Position numbers and translations under genes: made by a program. From positions 124,001 through 188,000 of the forward strand of contig NZ_JAMHIV010000004.1 of NCBI RefSeq assembly GCF_023897065.1: a stretch of DNA of 64,000 bases, given 5' to 3'. This document shows, piece by piece, positions 1 to 7,483 of this stretch; position 1 is the first letter of the stretch; every line of letters begins with the position of its first letter. Under the pieces are notes generated by a model. The model was given only the letters and a program-made list of their open reading frames with translations, was not told the DNA's origin and did not search any database. The stretch is from Crossiella sp. SN42. GTDB taxonomy: Bacteria > Actinomycetota > Actinomycetes > Mycobacteriales > Pseudonocardiaceae.

Positions 1-617
1 CCATCATCCCGCACGAGCTCGACATCGCCGACGATGAGCCACGGTGTCGAGTTCGACGCCGCCTGCAATGACGGGCCGATCGTGAGGGCGAAGCGATCAA
101 CAGTTCCGCCACGCACCTCGAACCTGATGTCCTTCCTCATCTCGAACGGAACGGACGGCACATCTTCACCCGACACCGGTTCCGGCAGTCTGATCGTGTA
201 CGCGGCGGAGATCCTCGCCTCGCCGCCCATCATGCGGCAGTCCTGCAGCGTGTCGGCGTGCTTCACCTTGACGATCACGGCGGTCAGCAAGGCGGGTGCG
301 GTGCCGTTGTTCTTCAAGGTGACGTCGATCGCCGTGGCGTCGACTTCCTTCCCCGGCGTGACCTCGCCAGTGGCCACGTTCACGCTGTCGGCGGCGACCT
401 TGCTCGGTTTCTGGACAGCGAAGGCGGACAGTTCGAGGTCCGGGCGCGCGATGGTGCGGTTGATCAGGACGATCACACCGACAAGAACGAGAACCGTGCA
501 GACAGCGATGATCACGAACCACTTGCGCTTGCGCGGGTCCGCGAAGAAAACCTGGAGGTTGTCGTCGCCGACCTGCACGCCGGTGGAGTTGCTGACAACC
601 GCCCTCTCGCGTTCCAT
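1..617 (-). CDS. Membrane protein with N-terminal RHIM-like amyloid motif (C-terminus beyond window)
   Basis: Reads leftward and stays open to base 1, so the C-terminus is missing. From the ATG at 617 (GAGGGG 7 bases upstream) the protein starts with a short polar segment containing TGVQVGDDN (residues 12-20). A basic RKRK patch and one membrane helix (about 33-53) follow, then a beta-rich domain resembling DUF4352-like secreted domains. By the positive-inside rule the N-terminus should be cytoplasmic and the domain outside. The motif has the RHIM core (V/I-Q-V/I-G) and nearly matches the C-terminus of the divergent gene at 803. I infer an envelope sensor that nucleates amyloid signalling. 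An in-frame ATG at 650 is an alternative start without a clear ribosome site. Coding and topology are solid; the function is inferred. Confidence 0.8.
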   Translation of the reverse strand, partial: MERERAVVSNSTGVQVGDDNLQVFFADPRKRKWFVIIAVCTVLVLVGVIVLINRTIARPDLELSAFAVQKPSKVAADSVNVATGEVTPGKEVDATAIDVTLKNNGTAPALLTAVIVKVKHADTLQDCRMMGGEARISAAYTIRLPEPVSGEDVPSVPFEMRKDIRFEVRGGTVDRFALTIGPSLQAASNSTPWLIVGDVELVRDD

Positions 618-802
618 CGGATCGCCCCTCGGCAGTTGCAGAATCGACATTTCTGTTCGCTGGTCGCCACCCTCGTCGCACGATCGGCGCCTTACGTTAC
701 AACTAACGGCCTGCGTTCACCCTTCTGGCCGATCCGTGTTGGCGCCAGCGGTTTTTCTGCGTTAAACATGATGCAAATCCGCAGAGCGAAGGGCGGCACT
801 TA
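618..802. promoter_or_regulatory. Divergent intergenic region of the amyloid-motif pair
   Basis: These 185 bases separate two divergently transcribed genes and must hold both promoters. The part nearest the plus gene is AT-richer (around 750-780). I see no clean -35/-10 pair or operator palindrome. The shared intergenic region would allow co-regulation. Confidence 0.4.
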
Positions 803-1192
803 ATGATCGAATCTGCCGATTTGGTGATGGCGGCTCTTGCCGCCGGAGCCGCAGCAGGGGTGTCGGAAACCGCGACCACGGCGGTCAAAGACTCCTACAG
901 CGGGCTCAAGTCATTGGCAGGAAAGGTGCTGCGGCGACACCAGCCGGACAGTGACCAAGCCACGGTCGAGGGCCAGCTGGCAGATCCGGAGACCCACCGT
1001 CACGAGCTTCTGGCCGCATTGACCGAAGCCGGCGTGGCGACGCACCCGGAGTTGCTCAACGCGGCCCGACAGGTGCTGGGACTGGTCGATCCCACGGGCA
1101 CGGCGATGGGCAAATACGACGTCACTGTCACGAACTGCACCGGAGTGCAGGTCGGCGGACACAACAACATGACCATCCACGTGCCGAAGTGA
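803..1192 (+). CDS. Bell/HeLo-like effector with C-terminal RHIM-like amyloid motif
   Basis: 129 residues. Residues 1-45 form a hydrophobic, alanine-rich helix (ALAAGAAAGVSETATTAVKD) typical of the Bell domain, the bacterial counterpart of fungal HeLo/HELL membrane-lytic domains. More helices reach about residue 100. The C-terminus (107-126) carries TGVQVGGHN, the amyloid motif, matching TGVQVGDDN in the divergent membrane protein. In known Bell systems (Dyrka and colleagues, bacterial amyloid signalling sequences) an NLR with the same motif templates the effector, which then attacks the membrane. Here the nearest motif partner is a membrane protein, not an NLR. The start ATG follows a GAAGGG ribosome site. 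The family assignment rests on pattern recognition; I am fairly confident of it. Confidence 0.78.
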   Translation: MIESADLVMAALAAGAAAGVSETATTAVKDSYSGLKSLAGKVLRRHQPDSDQATVEGQLADPETHRHELLAALTEAGVATHPELLNAARQVLGLVDPTGTAMGKYDVTVTNCTGVQVGGHNNMTIHVPK

Positions 1193-1196
1193 TCCG

Positions 1197-1440
1197 GCCA
1201 GGCTCAGACGAGCACGGCCGCCCGGCTCAAACGACACCGTCACGGCGATGAGGCGTTCGCCGTCGGTGTAGGTCGCGGACGGCTGCCGTAGTACCGACCC
1301 GCTTCCCGTCCACAGTGGAGTGAACGACCCGAGCATGTCAAGGATCTGCGTACGGTTGAAGTCGCGTCCGAGTTCGCTCATTAACGCGAGCGCCTGTTCG
1401 AGATGTGCTCGGGCAGCGTCCAAGGTCACGAAGCGACTTC
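1197..1440 (-). pseudogene. Degenerate coding remnant, convergent with the Bell gene
   Basis: Minus-strand codons between about 1440 and 1197 show strong G/C third positions and a protein-like reading (RAHLEQALALMSELGRDFNR, then TQILDMLGSFTPLW). No credible start is present. On the 3' side the coding bias stops at about 1197 without a stop codon, just before the Bell gene's stop; a stop (TGA) exists one frame over. This looks like the remains of a conserved hypothetical gene truncated at both ends or frameshifted. I do not recognise the family. Confidence 0.4.
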
Positions 1441-1655
1441 GTGCGGCTCCTAGGCGAAGAACACCCGCACACCGTGGTAGCGGCTGATGCGTTACCAGCG
1501 TGGCGAACCGAAGCCGAGTTTGATCCCGGAATGTGACTGCCAGCAACCCTGGCTGGTGATCTTCCCCAGTACCCGCAGAGCACAGGACAGAACAGGTGCT
1601 CGAGTCAAAGAAGCGATGGTCCGCTACCCCGAGGTGCGCCCACGATCACGGCGGA

Positions 1656-2396
1656 CTAGGGACAAGCGCCCCCCCCCGCGGGGATCACGGCCAGGGCGGT
1701 GGCGTTGTCAGCGTCCTCGCCGCTCAGCCGCACAGCCTCGGCTACGAGCTGCTCGGCGCACGCCTGCGGGTCCCGGCCATACTCGGTGAACATCCCGGCG
1801 ATCATCCTGTCCTCAAGTACCTTGCCGACACCGTCGGAGACCAGCAGCAACCCGAGGAAGCCCGCGTCGGTGATGGTGATGCTGAATCCGTCGCGGCGGG
1901 CAGTGGCCACGGTCGTGGTGACGATGTGGTCGTACTTGCCGGCTTCGGCGGCCTGAACGGGGCCTCCGCTGCTGCGCATGTGCTGGCCGACCGTGTGGTC
2001 GGTGGTGAGCAGCGTCAGCCCGGCAGCGTCGTAGCGGTAGCAGCGGATGTCGCCGGTCCAGGCGATCTCTACTGCGCTCTCGCCTTGCTGGATGGCCACG
2101 GCCAGAACGCAGTCGGCTTCCGGCTTGTCCGCGCTGTCGGCGGCTAGTGCGTCGGCGGCGGCCAGCATCGCGGTTTCCGCGCTCTTGGCCGACCCTGCGG
2201 TAACTGCCGCGTGCACGGCCCGGTGGGCGGCGTCAGCGGCGTCGGGCCTGTCGCCGATGCCGTCGGCCACTGCCCAGCACCATTCCCCGGTGGCGGTGTC
2301 CTCGATGTAGCCGAAGGCATCGGCGTTGTGGTGACGAGCGCCGATGTGACTGGCCGCACCGACACGCAGAAGAAGACGGTCTGTGGGTTCGGTCAT
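1656..2396 (-). CDS. PP2C-family protein serine/threonine phosphatase
   Basis: 246 residues from the ATG at 2396, chosen for the GAAGGG ribosome site upstream; longer in-frame starts lack one. PP2C metal-binding motifs are present in order: RHHNADAFG (about 21-29, normally R..NEDA), VADGIGD (43-49), LLVSDGVGK in the second half, and DNATALAV near the C-terminus. It should dephosphorylate Ser/Thr phosphoproteins using Mn/Mg. There is no membrane segment or extra sensor domain, so it is a stand-alone cytoplasmic catalytic domain. No partner kinase lies nearby. The last codons run through a nine-G tract (see 1669-1677). Confidence 0.88.
   Translation of the reverse strand: MTEPTDRLLLRVGAASHIGARHHNADAFGYIEDTATGEWCWAVADGIGDRPDAADAAHRAVHAAVTAGSAKSAETAMLAAADALAADSADKPEADCVLAVAIQQGESAVEIAWTGDIRCYRYDAAGLTLLTTDHTVGQHMRSSGGPVQAAEAGKYDHIVTTTVATARRDGFSITITDAGFLGLLLVSDGVGKVLEDRMIAGMFTEYGRDPQACAEQLVAEAVRLSGEDADNATALAVIPAGGGACP
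1669..1677. repeat. Nine-base homopolymer at the phosphatase 3' end
   Basis: A run of nine C on the plus strand (G on the coding strand) encodes the Gly-Gly-Gly near the phosphatase C-terminus. Slippage would only change the last few residues and the stop, so any effect on activity should be small. It is also a likely place for a sequencing error. Confidence 0.6.
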
Positions 2397-2941
2397 GCAG
2401 GTCCCTTCTTCAGACGGGCGAGGATCATGTTCTCGTAGTTGTGGACGCGACGAAGCCCGGCGGGTTGGCCAAGGCCTGTTCACCAGTAGCGAGCAGACGG
2501 CACCGAGCACGATCGCCACGGGCGCCCCCACCAGCCGCGTGATGGCTCAGCCGCCAAGCATGCCGAAGGCGACACCCACGCCATCGCGAATCAGTCTCGA
2601 CGCCGCCGGCACTTCTGCGCCAACCGAGGCGCTGACCTTCGGACTACCGAAAGGCACAGAACGCCTGTGATGCTGCTCCAAGCAGAGAGGTTCTGCATGC
2701 GTTGCGCTCTCCCTCGTCCGCGGGATTGGTGGTCCCAGGCCGACCTTGAAGCACTTGCGGAGTCCCACATCGTCCCCGCACACGCGGGCTGACAGATCAA
2801 TGGCTGTTGGCATTCCCGAACCACAGATCACTGGGCAGCTCCCGCGAAGGTCCACGCCCAGCGCTGCGCCATTGGGTGTGACTTCGGGACTCAGGGGGCG
2901 TGGCACCCCCGGTCGTGATGGTGCTGGCCTAGAACTGCCCG
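2397..2941. other. Gene-free stretch
   Basis: 545 bases between the phosphatase start and the pentapeptide-repeat gene. Open frames here lack coherent third-position bias and ribosome sites. The only notable element is one CRISPR-repeat-like palindrome, CCCCGCACACGCGGG near 2773, which has no second copy. It must contain the promoters of the flanking divergent genes. Confidence 0.5.
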
Positions 2942-5167
2942 ATGCCCGATGACACCACCAACACGAGGCCTCGTTTCACACCCGACTGGCCTACCTGCAC
3001 CGAGGACGCGGGACAGTGCACCGGTCGGCGGCTTGAGGGGTTCGAACAGTGCCTTGCGCACCTGACTGCAGACGACCTTGATACCGCACTCGCCCGGTTC
3101 ACTCCCGGGGCCGATGTGGACCTTCGCGGCACGGCCCTGACCCCAGGGCTTCTCCACCGCCTGTTGGCGGGCATGTCCGAGGGCGGGGGCCCGGCCCCCT
3201 CCCCTCCTCGTCTTGGCCATGCAGACTTCGGACACTGCTTCTTCTCCGGTGATGGCCCACAGCACAACGACCATGCCACGCCCAGCGACCACACTGCTAC
3301 CTTCAAGTTCAGCGGCGCGAGGTTCGGCGGGGACGCTTGGTTCGGCGGCGCAGAGTTCGGCGGGGCCGCCGGGTTTGACGGCGTGACATTCGGCGGGGAG
3401 GCCGGGTTCGGCGGCGCGGAGTTCGGCGGGGAAGCCCGGTTCGACGGCGCGGAGTTCGGCCGGGCCGCCGGGTTTGACGGCGCGGAGTTCGGCGGGGAAG
3501 CCTCGTTCGACGGCGTGACATTCGGAGCGGCCGCCTGGTTCGACGGCGCAGAGTTCGGCGGGGAAGCCCGGTTCGGCGACGCGAAATTCGGCGGGGCCGC
3601 CGGGTTCGGCGACGCGAAATTCGGCCGGGCCGCCGGGTTCGGCGGCGCGGACTTCGGCCAAGCCGCTTGGTTCGGCGGCGTGACATTCGGCGGGGAAGCC
3701 GGATTCATCGACGTGACGTTCGGAGCGGCCTCCTGGTTCGGCAGCGCGGACTTCGGCCAGGCCGCTTGGTTCGGCGGCGCGACGTTCGGCGGGGAAGCCG
3801 GGTTCGGCGACGCGAAATTCGGCGGGGACGCCTCGTTCGACGGCGCAGAGTTCGGCGGGGAAGCCCGGTTCGACGGCGCGACGTTCGCCAGGGACGCCAG
3901 GTTCGGCGGCGCGACGTTCGGCGGGGAAGCCTGGTTCACCGACGCGACGTTCGGCAGCGACGCCAGGTTCGGGCCGTTGGTGGCGAACACGCTTTCGGTG
4001 GATGGCGCGTCGTTCGCGAAGCGAGTCGTTGTTGAGGCGGAGACGAACAGGCTTTCGGCCGGGCACACGCGGTTTGAAGGTGGGGTGGAGCTCCGTGTGC
4101 GGTACGCGAGGATCGATGCGCGCGGCGCATTCTTCGGCGCGCCTTCCTCGCTGAGCGGCGCGCCAGCACCATTCGAGCACGCGAGCTTGGCCGTGGCAGC
4201 GGAGCAGGAACAGATCAGCGCATGGGTCGCTGAGCGGGACGGCACCGACCCGGTGAGTGTGTCCCAGCCTCGCGGAGCTGGTCTTGAGGAGTGGGTTCCG
4301 CAGCTGCTGTCGGTGCAGGAGACCGATGTCTCGCAGCTGACGTTGGCCGATGTGGACCTGCGGTGGTGCCGCTTCGCCGGCGCCCACCAGCTGGACAAGC
4401 TCCGCCTGGAAGGTCGTAGCCCGTTCAACGAGCCACCCGGTGGCTGGCAGATCGGCCTGGCCTGGCCGCCGGTGTGGCGGTGGACCTCGCGGCGAGTGCT
4501 GGCCGAGGAACACCCGTGGCGTGCCGGGCGGCGCAAGTCCGGCGGCTGGACCAAGAACCTCCCCGATTCCCATGGTGTCGTTTTCGATGTTGCTGAGCGT
4601 CCGCCGGTGGGCCCGGAGCGGCTGGTGGTGGTGTACCGGTCGTTGCGCAAGGCCTTGGAGGATGCCAAGAACGAGGCCGGGGCCGGGGACTTCTACTACG
4701 GCGAGATGGAGGCGCGCCGTCACGCCCCCTCCACCGGGTTCCTGGAACGCGTCCTGCTCACGGTGTACTGGCTGGTCTCCGGATACGGGCAACGCGCCAG
4801 CCGCGCACTCGCGGTCCTGGCCGCCACCATCGGCGTGCTCTTCATCCTGCTAACCACCTACGGCCTGCCACAGGACACCGCGCTGCAGCAGGTCACCGGC
4901 ACGATCCCAGCCGCGGTGGCCGAGCGAGGGCAGCAGATCACCCTGGAGGTCAAGCCCGCACCCGCGACGCCCCCACCGCCGGACCAGCGCTGGACCCGGG
5001 ACCGGATGGACAAGGCGATCCGCATCGCGCTGGGGTCGGTGGTCTTCCGTGACGCCGACCAGCGGCTTACCCCTGCCGGGGTGTGGACGGTCATGGCCGG
5101 GCGCGCCTTCGGCCCACTGCTGCTGGCCCTAGCCGCGCTGGCGATCCGCGCCCGCGTCAAACGGTAA
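2942..5167 (+). CDS. Large pentapeptide-repeat membrane protein
   Basis: 741 residues. Residues 1-120 are an N-terminal region with several cysteines. About 121-340 is an unbroken series of pentapeptide repeats of the phenylalanine type, such as AEFGG EARFD GATFG, predicted to form a right-handed quadrilateral beta-helix. A mixed domain follows (about 340-590), then one strong membrane helix (LAVLAATIGVLFILLTTYGL) and a second hydrophobic segment at the extreme C-terminus. Pentapeptide helices bind proteins or mimic DNA; here the membrane helices suggest the helix is tethered to the membrane, and between the two helices lies a roughly 90-residue loop. Role unknown. The underlying DNA repeat keeps other frames open, producing long spurious minus-strand frames. 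Confidence 0.88.
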   Translation: MPDDTTNTRPRFTPDWPTCTEDAGQCTGRRLEGFEQCLAHLTADDLDTALARFTPGADVDLRGTALTPGLLHRLLAGMSEGGGPAPSPPRLGHADFGHCFFSGDGPQHNDHATPSDHTATFKFSGARFGGDAWFGGAEFGGAAGFDGVTFGGEAGFGGAEFGGEARFDGAEFGRAAGFDGAEFGGEASFDGVTFGAAAWFDGAEFGGEARFGDAKFGGAAGFGDAKFGRAAGFGGADFGQAAWFGGVTFGGEAGFIDVTFGAASWFGSADFGQAAWFGGATFGGEAGFGDAKFGGDASFDGAEFGGEARFDGATFARDARFGGATFGGEAWFTDATFGSDARFGPLVANTLSVDGASFAKRVVVEAETNRLSAGHTRFEGGVELRVRYARIDARGAFFGAPSSLSGAPAPFEHASLAVAAEQEQISAWVAERDGTDPVSVSQPRGAGLEEWVPQLLSVQETDVSQLTLADVDLRWCRFAGAHQLDKLRLEGRSPFNEPPGGWQIGLAWPPVWRWTSRRVLAEEHPWRAGRRKSGGWTKNLPDSHGVVFDVAERPPVGPERLVVVYRSLRKALEDAKNEAGAGDFYYGEMEARRHAPSTGFLERVLLTVYWLVSGYGQRASRALAVLAATIGVLFILLTTYGLPQDTALQQVTGTIPAAVAERGQQITLEVKPAPATPPPPDQRWTRDRMDKAIRIALGSVVFRDADQRLTPAGVWTVMAGRAFGPLLLALAALAIRARVKR
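3290..3990. repeat. Tandem 15/30-bp degenerate repeat array encoding the pentapeptides
   Basis: About 700 bases built from units like GGCGCGGAGTTCGGCGGGGA with 15-base (one pentapeptide) and 30-base periodicity. Neighbouring units are nearly identical at the DNA level (several copies of GCGGAGTTCGGCGGGGAAGC), which suggests recent expansion or gene conversion rather than old divergence. Confidence 0.8.
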
Positions 5168-5230
5168 ACACGCCACTCCGCCAGCGCGCAGAGGAGCTTC
5201 GCGCGAACTCCACCAGCTAGCCTGCTCGCC

Positions 5231-5395
5231 ATGGCCAGCCGGGTCCGCACGCTACTTGCCGCGATGGGCCTCCGGCCGAGGCCCCGCCAACCTGTCCGAT
5301 GCCCAGGATGCGGAGCCACCAGGCTCATGCTGGGTGTCGACCCGAGCGGGCATCTGGTCCCGACCTACTGCTGCCCGCGGGCAGTCCGCCGGTAG
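5231..5395 (+). CDS. 54-residue zinc-ribbon-like small protein
   Basis: A small gene with good G/C third positions: basic N-terminus (MASRVRTLLAAMGLRPRPR), then CPGCG at residues 24-28 and a Cys-Cys pair near the C-terminus, enough to bind one zinc ion. No Shine-Dalgarno is visible; TAGCCT eight bases before the ATG could be a -10 of a leaderless transcript. Its last 31 bases overlap the convergent gene ending at 5365. Function unknown. Confidence 0.55.
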   Translation: MASRVRTLLAAMGLRPRPRQPVRCPGCGATRLMLGVDPSGHLVPTYCCPRAVRR

Positions 5396-5694
5396 GCCAC
5401 GGTGCGGGCGTCCAGCTGGGTGGAGATCCTGTAGGCCGGACTGGCAGGTGTCGGCATGCACCGGTGGTCCATGCTCAGTGCCCGGTAGCGCCAGGATAGG
5501 CGGTCCGCGGCGTCTGCCGCCGCGAACAGGGTTTCCGGTGTCGGCCGCTGTTGGGCGGCCGACACCGCGCGCTGGTAGGCCGCCAGCTCCTCACACCAGG
5601 AGCTGATGGAGGTGGGCGACTCCAGGTGCAGGCCGTCCACGACCACCACGAGCTGCTCCGGCCGGCTGGGCGTCGCATCCTCAGCCATACACAT
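5365..5694 (-). CDS. Hypothetical protein, downstream partner of the 5681-6172 gene
   Basis: About 109 residues, with ATG at 5694 or at 5688 (Met-Cys-Met start). It overlaps the end of the upstream gene by 8-14 bases, so the two are translationally coupled. The sequence is soluble and mostly helical: PEQLVVVVDGLHLESPTSIS, then a stretch of alanine-rich helix and a C-terminus SPAYRISTQLDARTVAYRR. I do not recognise a family. No membrane segment or metal motif. Confidence 0.65.
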   Translation of the reverse strand: MCMAEDATPSRPEQLVVVVDGLHLESPTSISSWCEELAAYQRAVSAAQQRPTPETLFAAADAADRLSWRYRALSMDHRCMPTPASPAYRISTQLDARTVAYRRTARGQQ

Positions 5695-6172
5695 TTTTGG
5701 GGGCGTAGAGCGAGAACGACGCCAGGTACTGCGCGCGTAGCCGGTCGATGGGCTTGCCCCGGAGCTTCGCGCACACCTCCAGCGCCTGGCGCAGCGCGGT
5801 GTCCAGCGCCCAGTACACGTCGGTCGACTTCCCACGGTTACCCGGCTCGGGGGAACCGATGAAGGCCAGCACCGCGCCCCTGATGTCGACCAGGACCGTG
5901 GCCAACGACACGGCCGGGTCCTCGTCGCCCTGTTCGCGGCCGGGGCCGATCCACTCGTACTTCTCGGCGACCGCGCGGCAGGTATCCAGGATTCGAGGCA
6001 CCTCGGCCACGGCCGTCTCGGGCCACCCGTCAGCGTGCCGCAGCGCCGCCAAGTGGCCGGCGAGCCCCTTCTCCAAGTCTGCGGCCGCGTCCTTCAAGGC
6101 CAAGGTTTCCTTGGTGGCCGATTCCCTGCTGGTGCTCTCCATCTGGCCCCCTGGCTCGTCCGATCGGCTCAT
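5681..6172 (-). CDS. Hypothetical soluble helical protein
   Basis: 163 residues from the ATG at 6172; an internal ATG at 6142 follows GGGGG and is an alternative start. Helix-rich and acidic, with Trp/Tyr-containing segments (AVAEKYEWIGPGREQG) and a C-terminal YLASFSLYAPKNVYG. It forms a two-gene unit with the overlapping gene at 5365. No recognised domain. Confidence 0.65.
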   Translation of the reverse strand: MSRSDEPGGQMESTSRESATKETLALKDAAADLEKGLAGHLAALRHADGWPETAVAEVPRILDTCRAVAEKYEWIGPGREQGDEDPAVSLATVLVDIRGAVLAFIGSPEPGNRGKSTDVYWALDTALRQALEVCAKLRGKPIDRLRAQYLASFSLYAPKNVYG

Positions 6173-6276
6173 CGATCGCGCTTGACGCTAGCTGGTTACC
6201 TGGAGTAGCGGCGAGTCGAAGGCGGCCACCGCAGCACGGATGGACGACACGCGCACGGAGGCGCAGAATCGAACGT

Positions 6277-6579
6277 ATGAGCGAACCGCACCAACCGAAC
6301 CCAGCCCTGGCGCGACTGTTCTCGACACCACAGCCCGTGTGGGTCGACGTGGAGGAGCAGTACAGGCTGGCGTTCGTCGGGGACCCAAGATCAGAGCGAG
6401 CGCTCCCGGGCGCACTGCGGCTTGTCGGCCGCGAACGCGGGTGGCTGGATGCGTGGCTCCGGACTGAGGAGGGCTACTGGGTCGGCCTAGTGCGCTACCA
6501 GCTCACCCGCACCCCGGCGGGCATGGGGCCCTTGAGCCTGCGGACCGTGGAGACACGGCGGGTGCTGCGGCCCCGCTGA
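6277..6579 (+). CDS. Hypothetical 100-residue protein
   Basis: Plus-strand gene lying between minus-strand neighbours. It has consistent G/C third positions and a beta-rich, tryptophan-containing sequence (LDAWLRTEEGYWVGLVRYQL). Small actinobacterial proteins of this kind are common, but I cannot assign a family. Its stop lies 11 bases from the convergent phosphotransferase stop. Confidence 0.6.
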   Translation: MSEPHQPNPALARLFSTPQPVWVDVEEQYRLAFVGDPRSERALPGALRLVGRERGWLDAWLRTEEGYWVGLVRYQLTRTPAGMGPLSLRTVETRRVLRPR

Positions 6580-6582
6580 CGC

Positions 6583-6596
6583 CCCCTGTCTAGGGG
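6583..6596. terminator. Small hairpin between convergent genes
   Basis: CCCCT-GTCT-AGGGG forms a 5-bp stem with a 4-base loop exactly between two convergent stop codons. There is no T-tract, as is usual in actinomycetes. Weak candidate for a bidirectional terminator. Confidence 0.35.
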
Positions 6597-7483
6597 ACGG
6601 CGTGCCACCCGCGCCACGGCCGAGGACCGCTGTGGCCGCGGAGGCAAGCGATGCGGTGGGCGGCTTGCCGCGCGTACTGACCGGGGTCTCGTTCAGCCAC
6701 TTGAACGGCCATTGTGGTCATTCGCAGCTCGCGGATGTCTCGCAGCACGGCATAGCCCTCCCAGCGCGTCACATCGTGGCCGTAGGCGTCGCAGTAGCTT
6801 TTCCATTGCTCCGCGTCCAGCCACCCGGTGCTGGTGTAGGAGACGGCGGTGGAGGTGAGATCCCACTCCGGCGGGCCGAGGGCTACGCGCTCGAAGTCCA
6901 GCAGGACGGCGTGGCCGTTACCCAGCCGGGCGATGTTGCCGCGCCATGCATCACCGTGAACGACCCGGTGTGGCAGGCCCGGGGGCAGGTTGGCATACCG
7001 CTGACGAAGCTCATCCAGCCTGTCAAGCAGCCAAGCGCGATCGTCGTCGCCGGCGCTCGTCGCAGCCTGGATGCGTTCAGCCAGCCGCACGAAGGGCGCC
7101 AGCTTCGGCAGCGCGATCGTGGGCGGGGCAAGGCGGTGGAAGGCGCGTAGCGCAACGGCAACGTCGACAACAGTGCCGGGTTCGTGCGGGGGCAGTTCCT
7201 GCCAAAACGTCACCGGGCGTCCAGCGACGTTCACCGGCTGATGCAGACCGTCGAGCACGCGGACGGCGGCCACCCCGCCGTCGGCGAGCCATCGAGCTAC
7301 GCCTACCTCCTTGGCCGCTGCCGCGTCCTGGTCGTGCTGGCCGATGCGGACAACGACGCCTGCCGGGAGCCGCCACAGCGCGTTCTCTCCCAGTCGAATC
7401 AGCTCTGCGCCTTGTGCGTCGAGCCCGAAGCGGCCGGCCGCTTCCTCCAGGATGGCGCGACCACTGGCCTCCGGCGGAGTCAC
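6590..7483 (-). CDS. APH-fold phosphotransferase (aminoglycoside/choline kinase family)
   Basis: 297 residues with a protein-kinase-like fold: N-lobe with VVVRIG (43-48), hinge around TFWQELPPHEPG, catalytic loop VVHGDAWRGN (His176, Asp178, Asn183) and metal-binding LLDFERV (Asp196). It phosphorylates a small-molecule hydroxyl; the substrate is unknown. Its ATG overlaps the stop of the upstream XRE regulator by four bases, so they are co-translated. This regulator plus APH pairing recurs in actinomycetes and is not by itself evidence of antibiotic resistance. Confidence 0.85.
   Translation of the reverse strand: MTPPEASGRAILEEAAGRFGLDAQGAELIRLGENALWRLPAGVVVRIGQHDQDAAAAKEVGVARWLADGGVAAVRVLDGLHQPVNVAGRPVTFWQELPPHEPGTVVDVAVALRAFHRLAPPTIALPKLAPFVRLAERIQAATSAGDDDRAWLLDRLDELRQRYANLPPGLPHRVVHGDAWRGNIARLGNGHAVLLDFERVALGPPEWDLTSTAVSYTSTGWLDAEQWKSYCDAYGHDVTRWEGYAVLRDIRELRMTTMAVQVAERDPGQYARQAAHRIACLRGHSGPRPWRGWHAVP

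Noticed and set aside
911-1546. 211-codon minus-strand frame spanning the Bell gene
   Set aside because: Its 5' part is the remnant described at 1197-1440; the rest is antisense to the Bell gene and loses coding bias at 1197.
2766-2795. CRISPR-repeat-like palindrome CCCCGCACACGCGGG
   Set aside because: Only one copy, no spacers, no cas genes in the window.
2891-4792. Long minus-strand frames (633 and 579 codons) opposite the pentapeptide gene
   Set aside because: They are open only because the 15/30-bp repeat lacks stop codons in several frames. The plus-strand protein has the known pentapeptide pattern and membrane helices.
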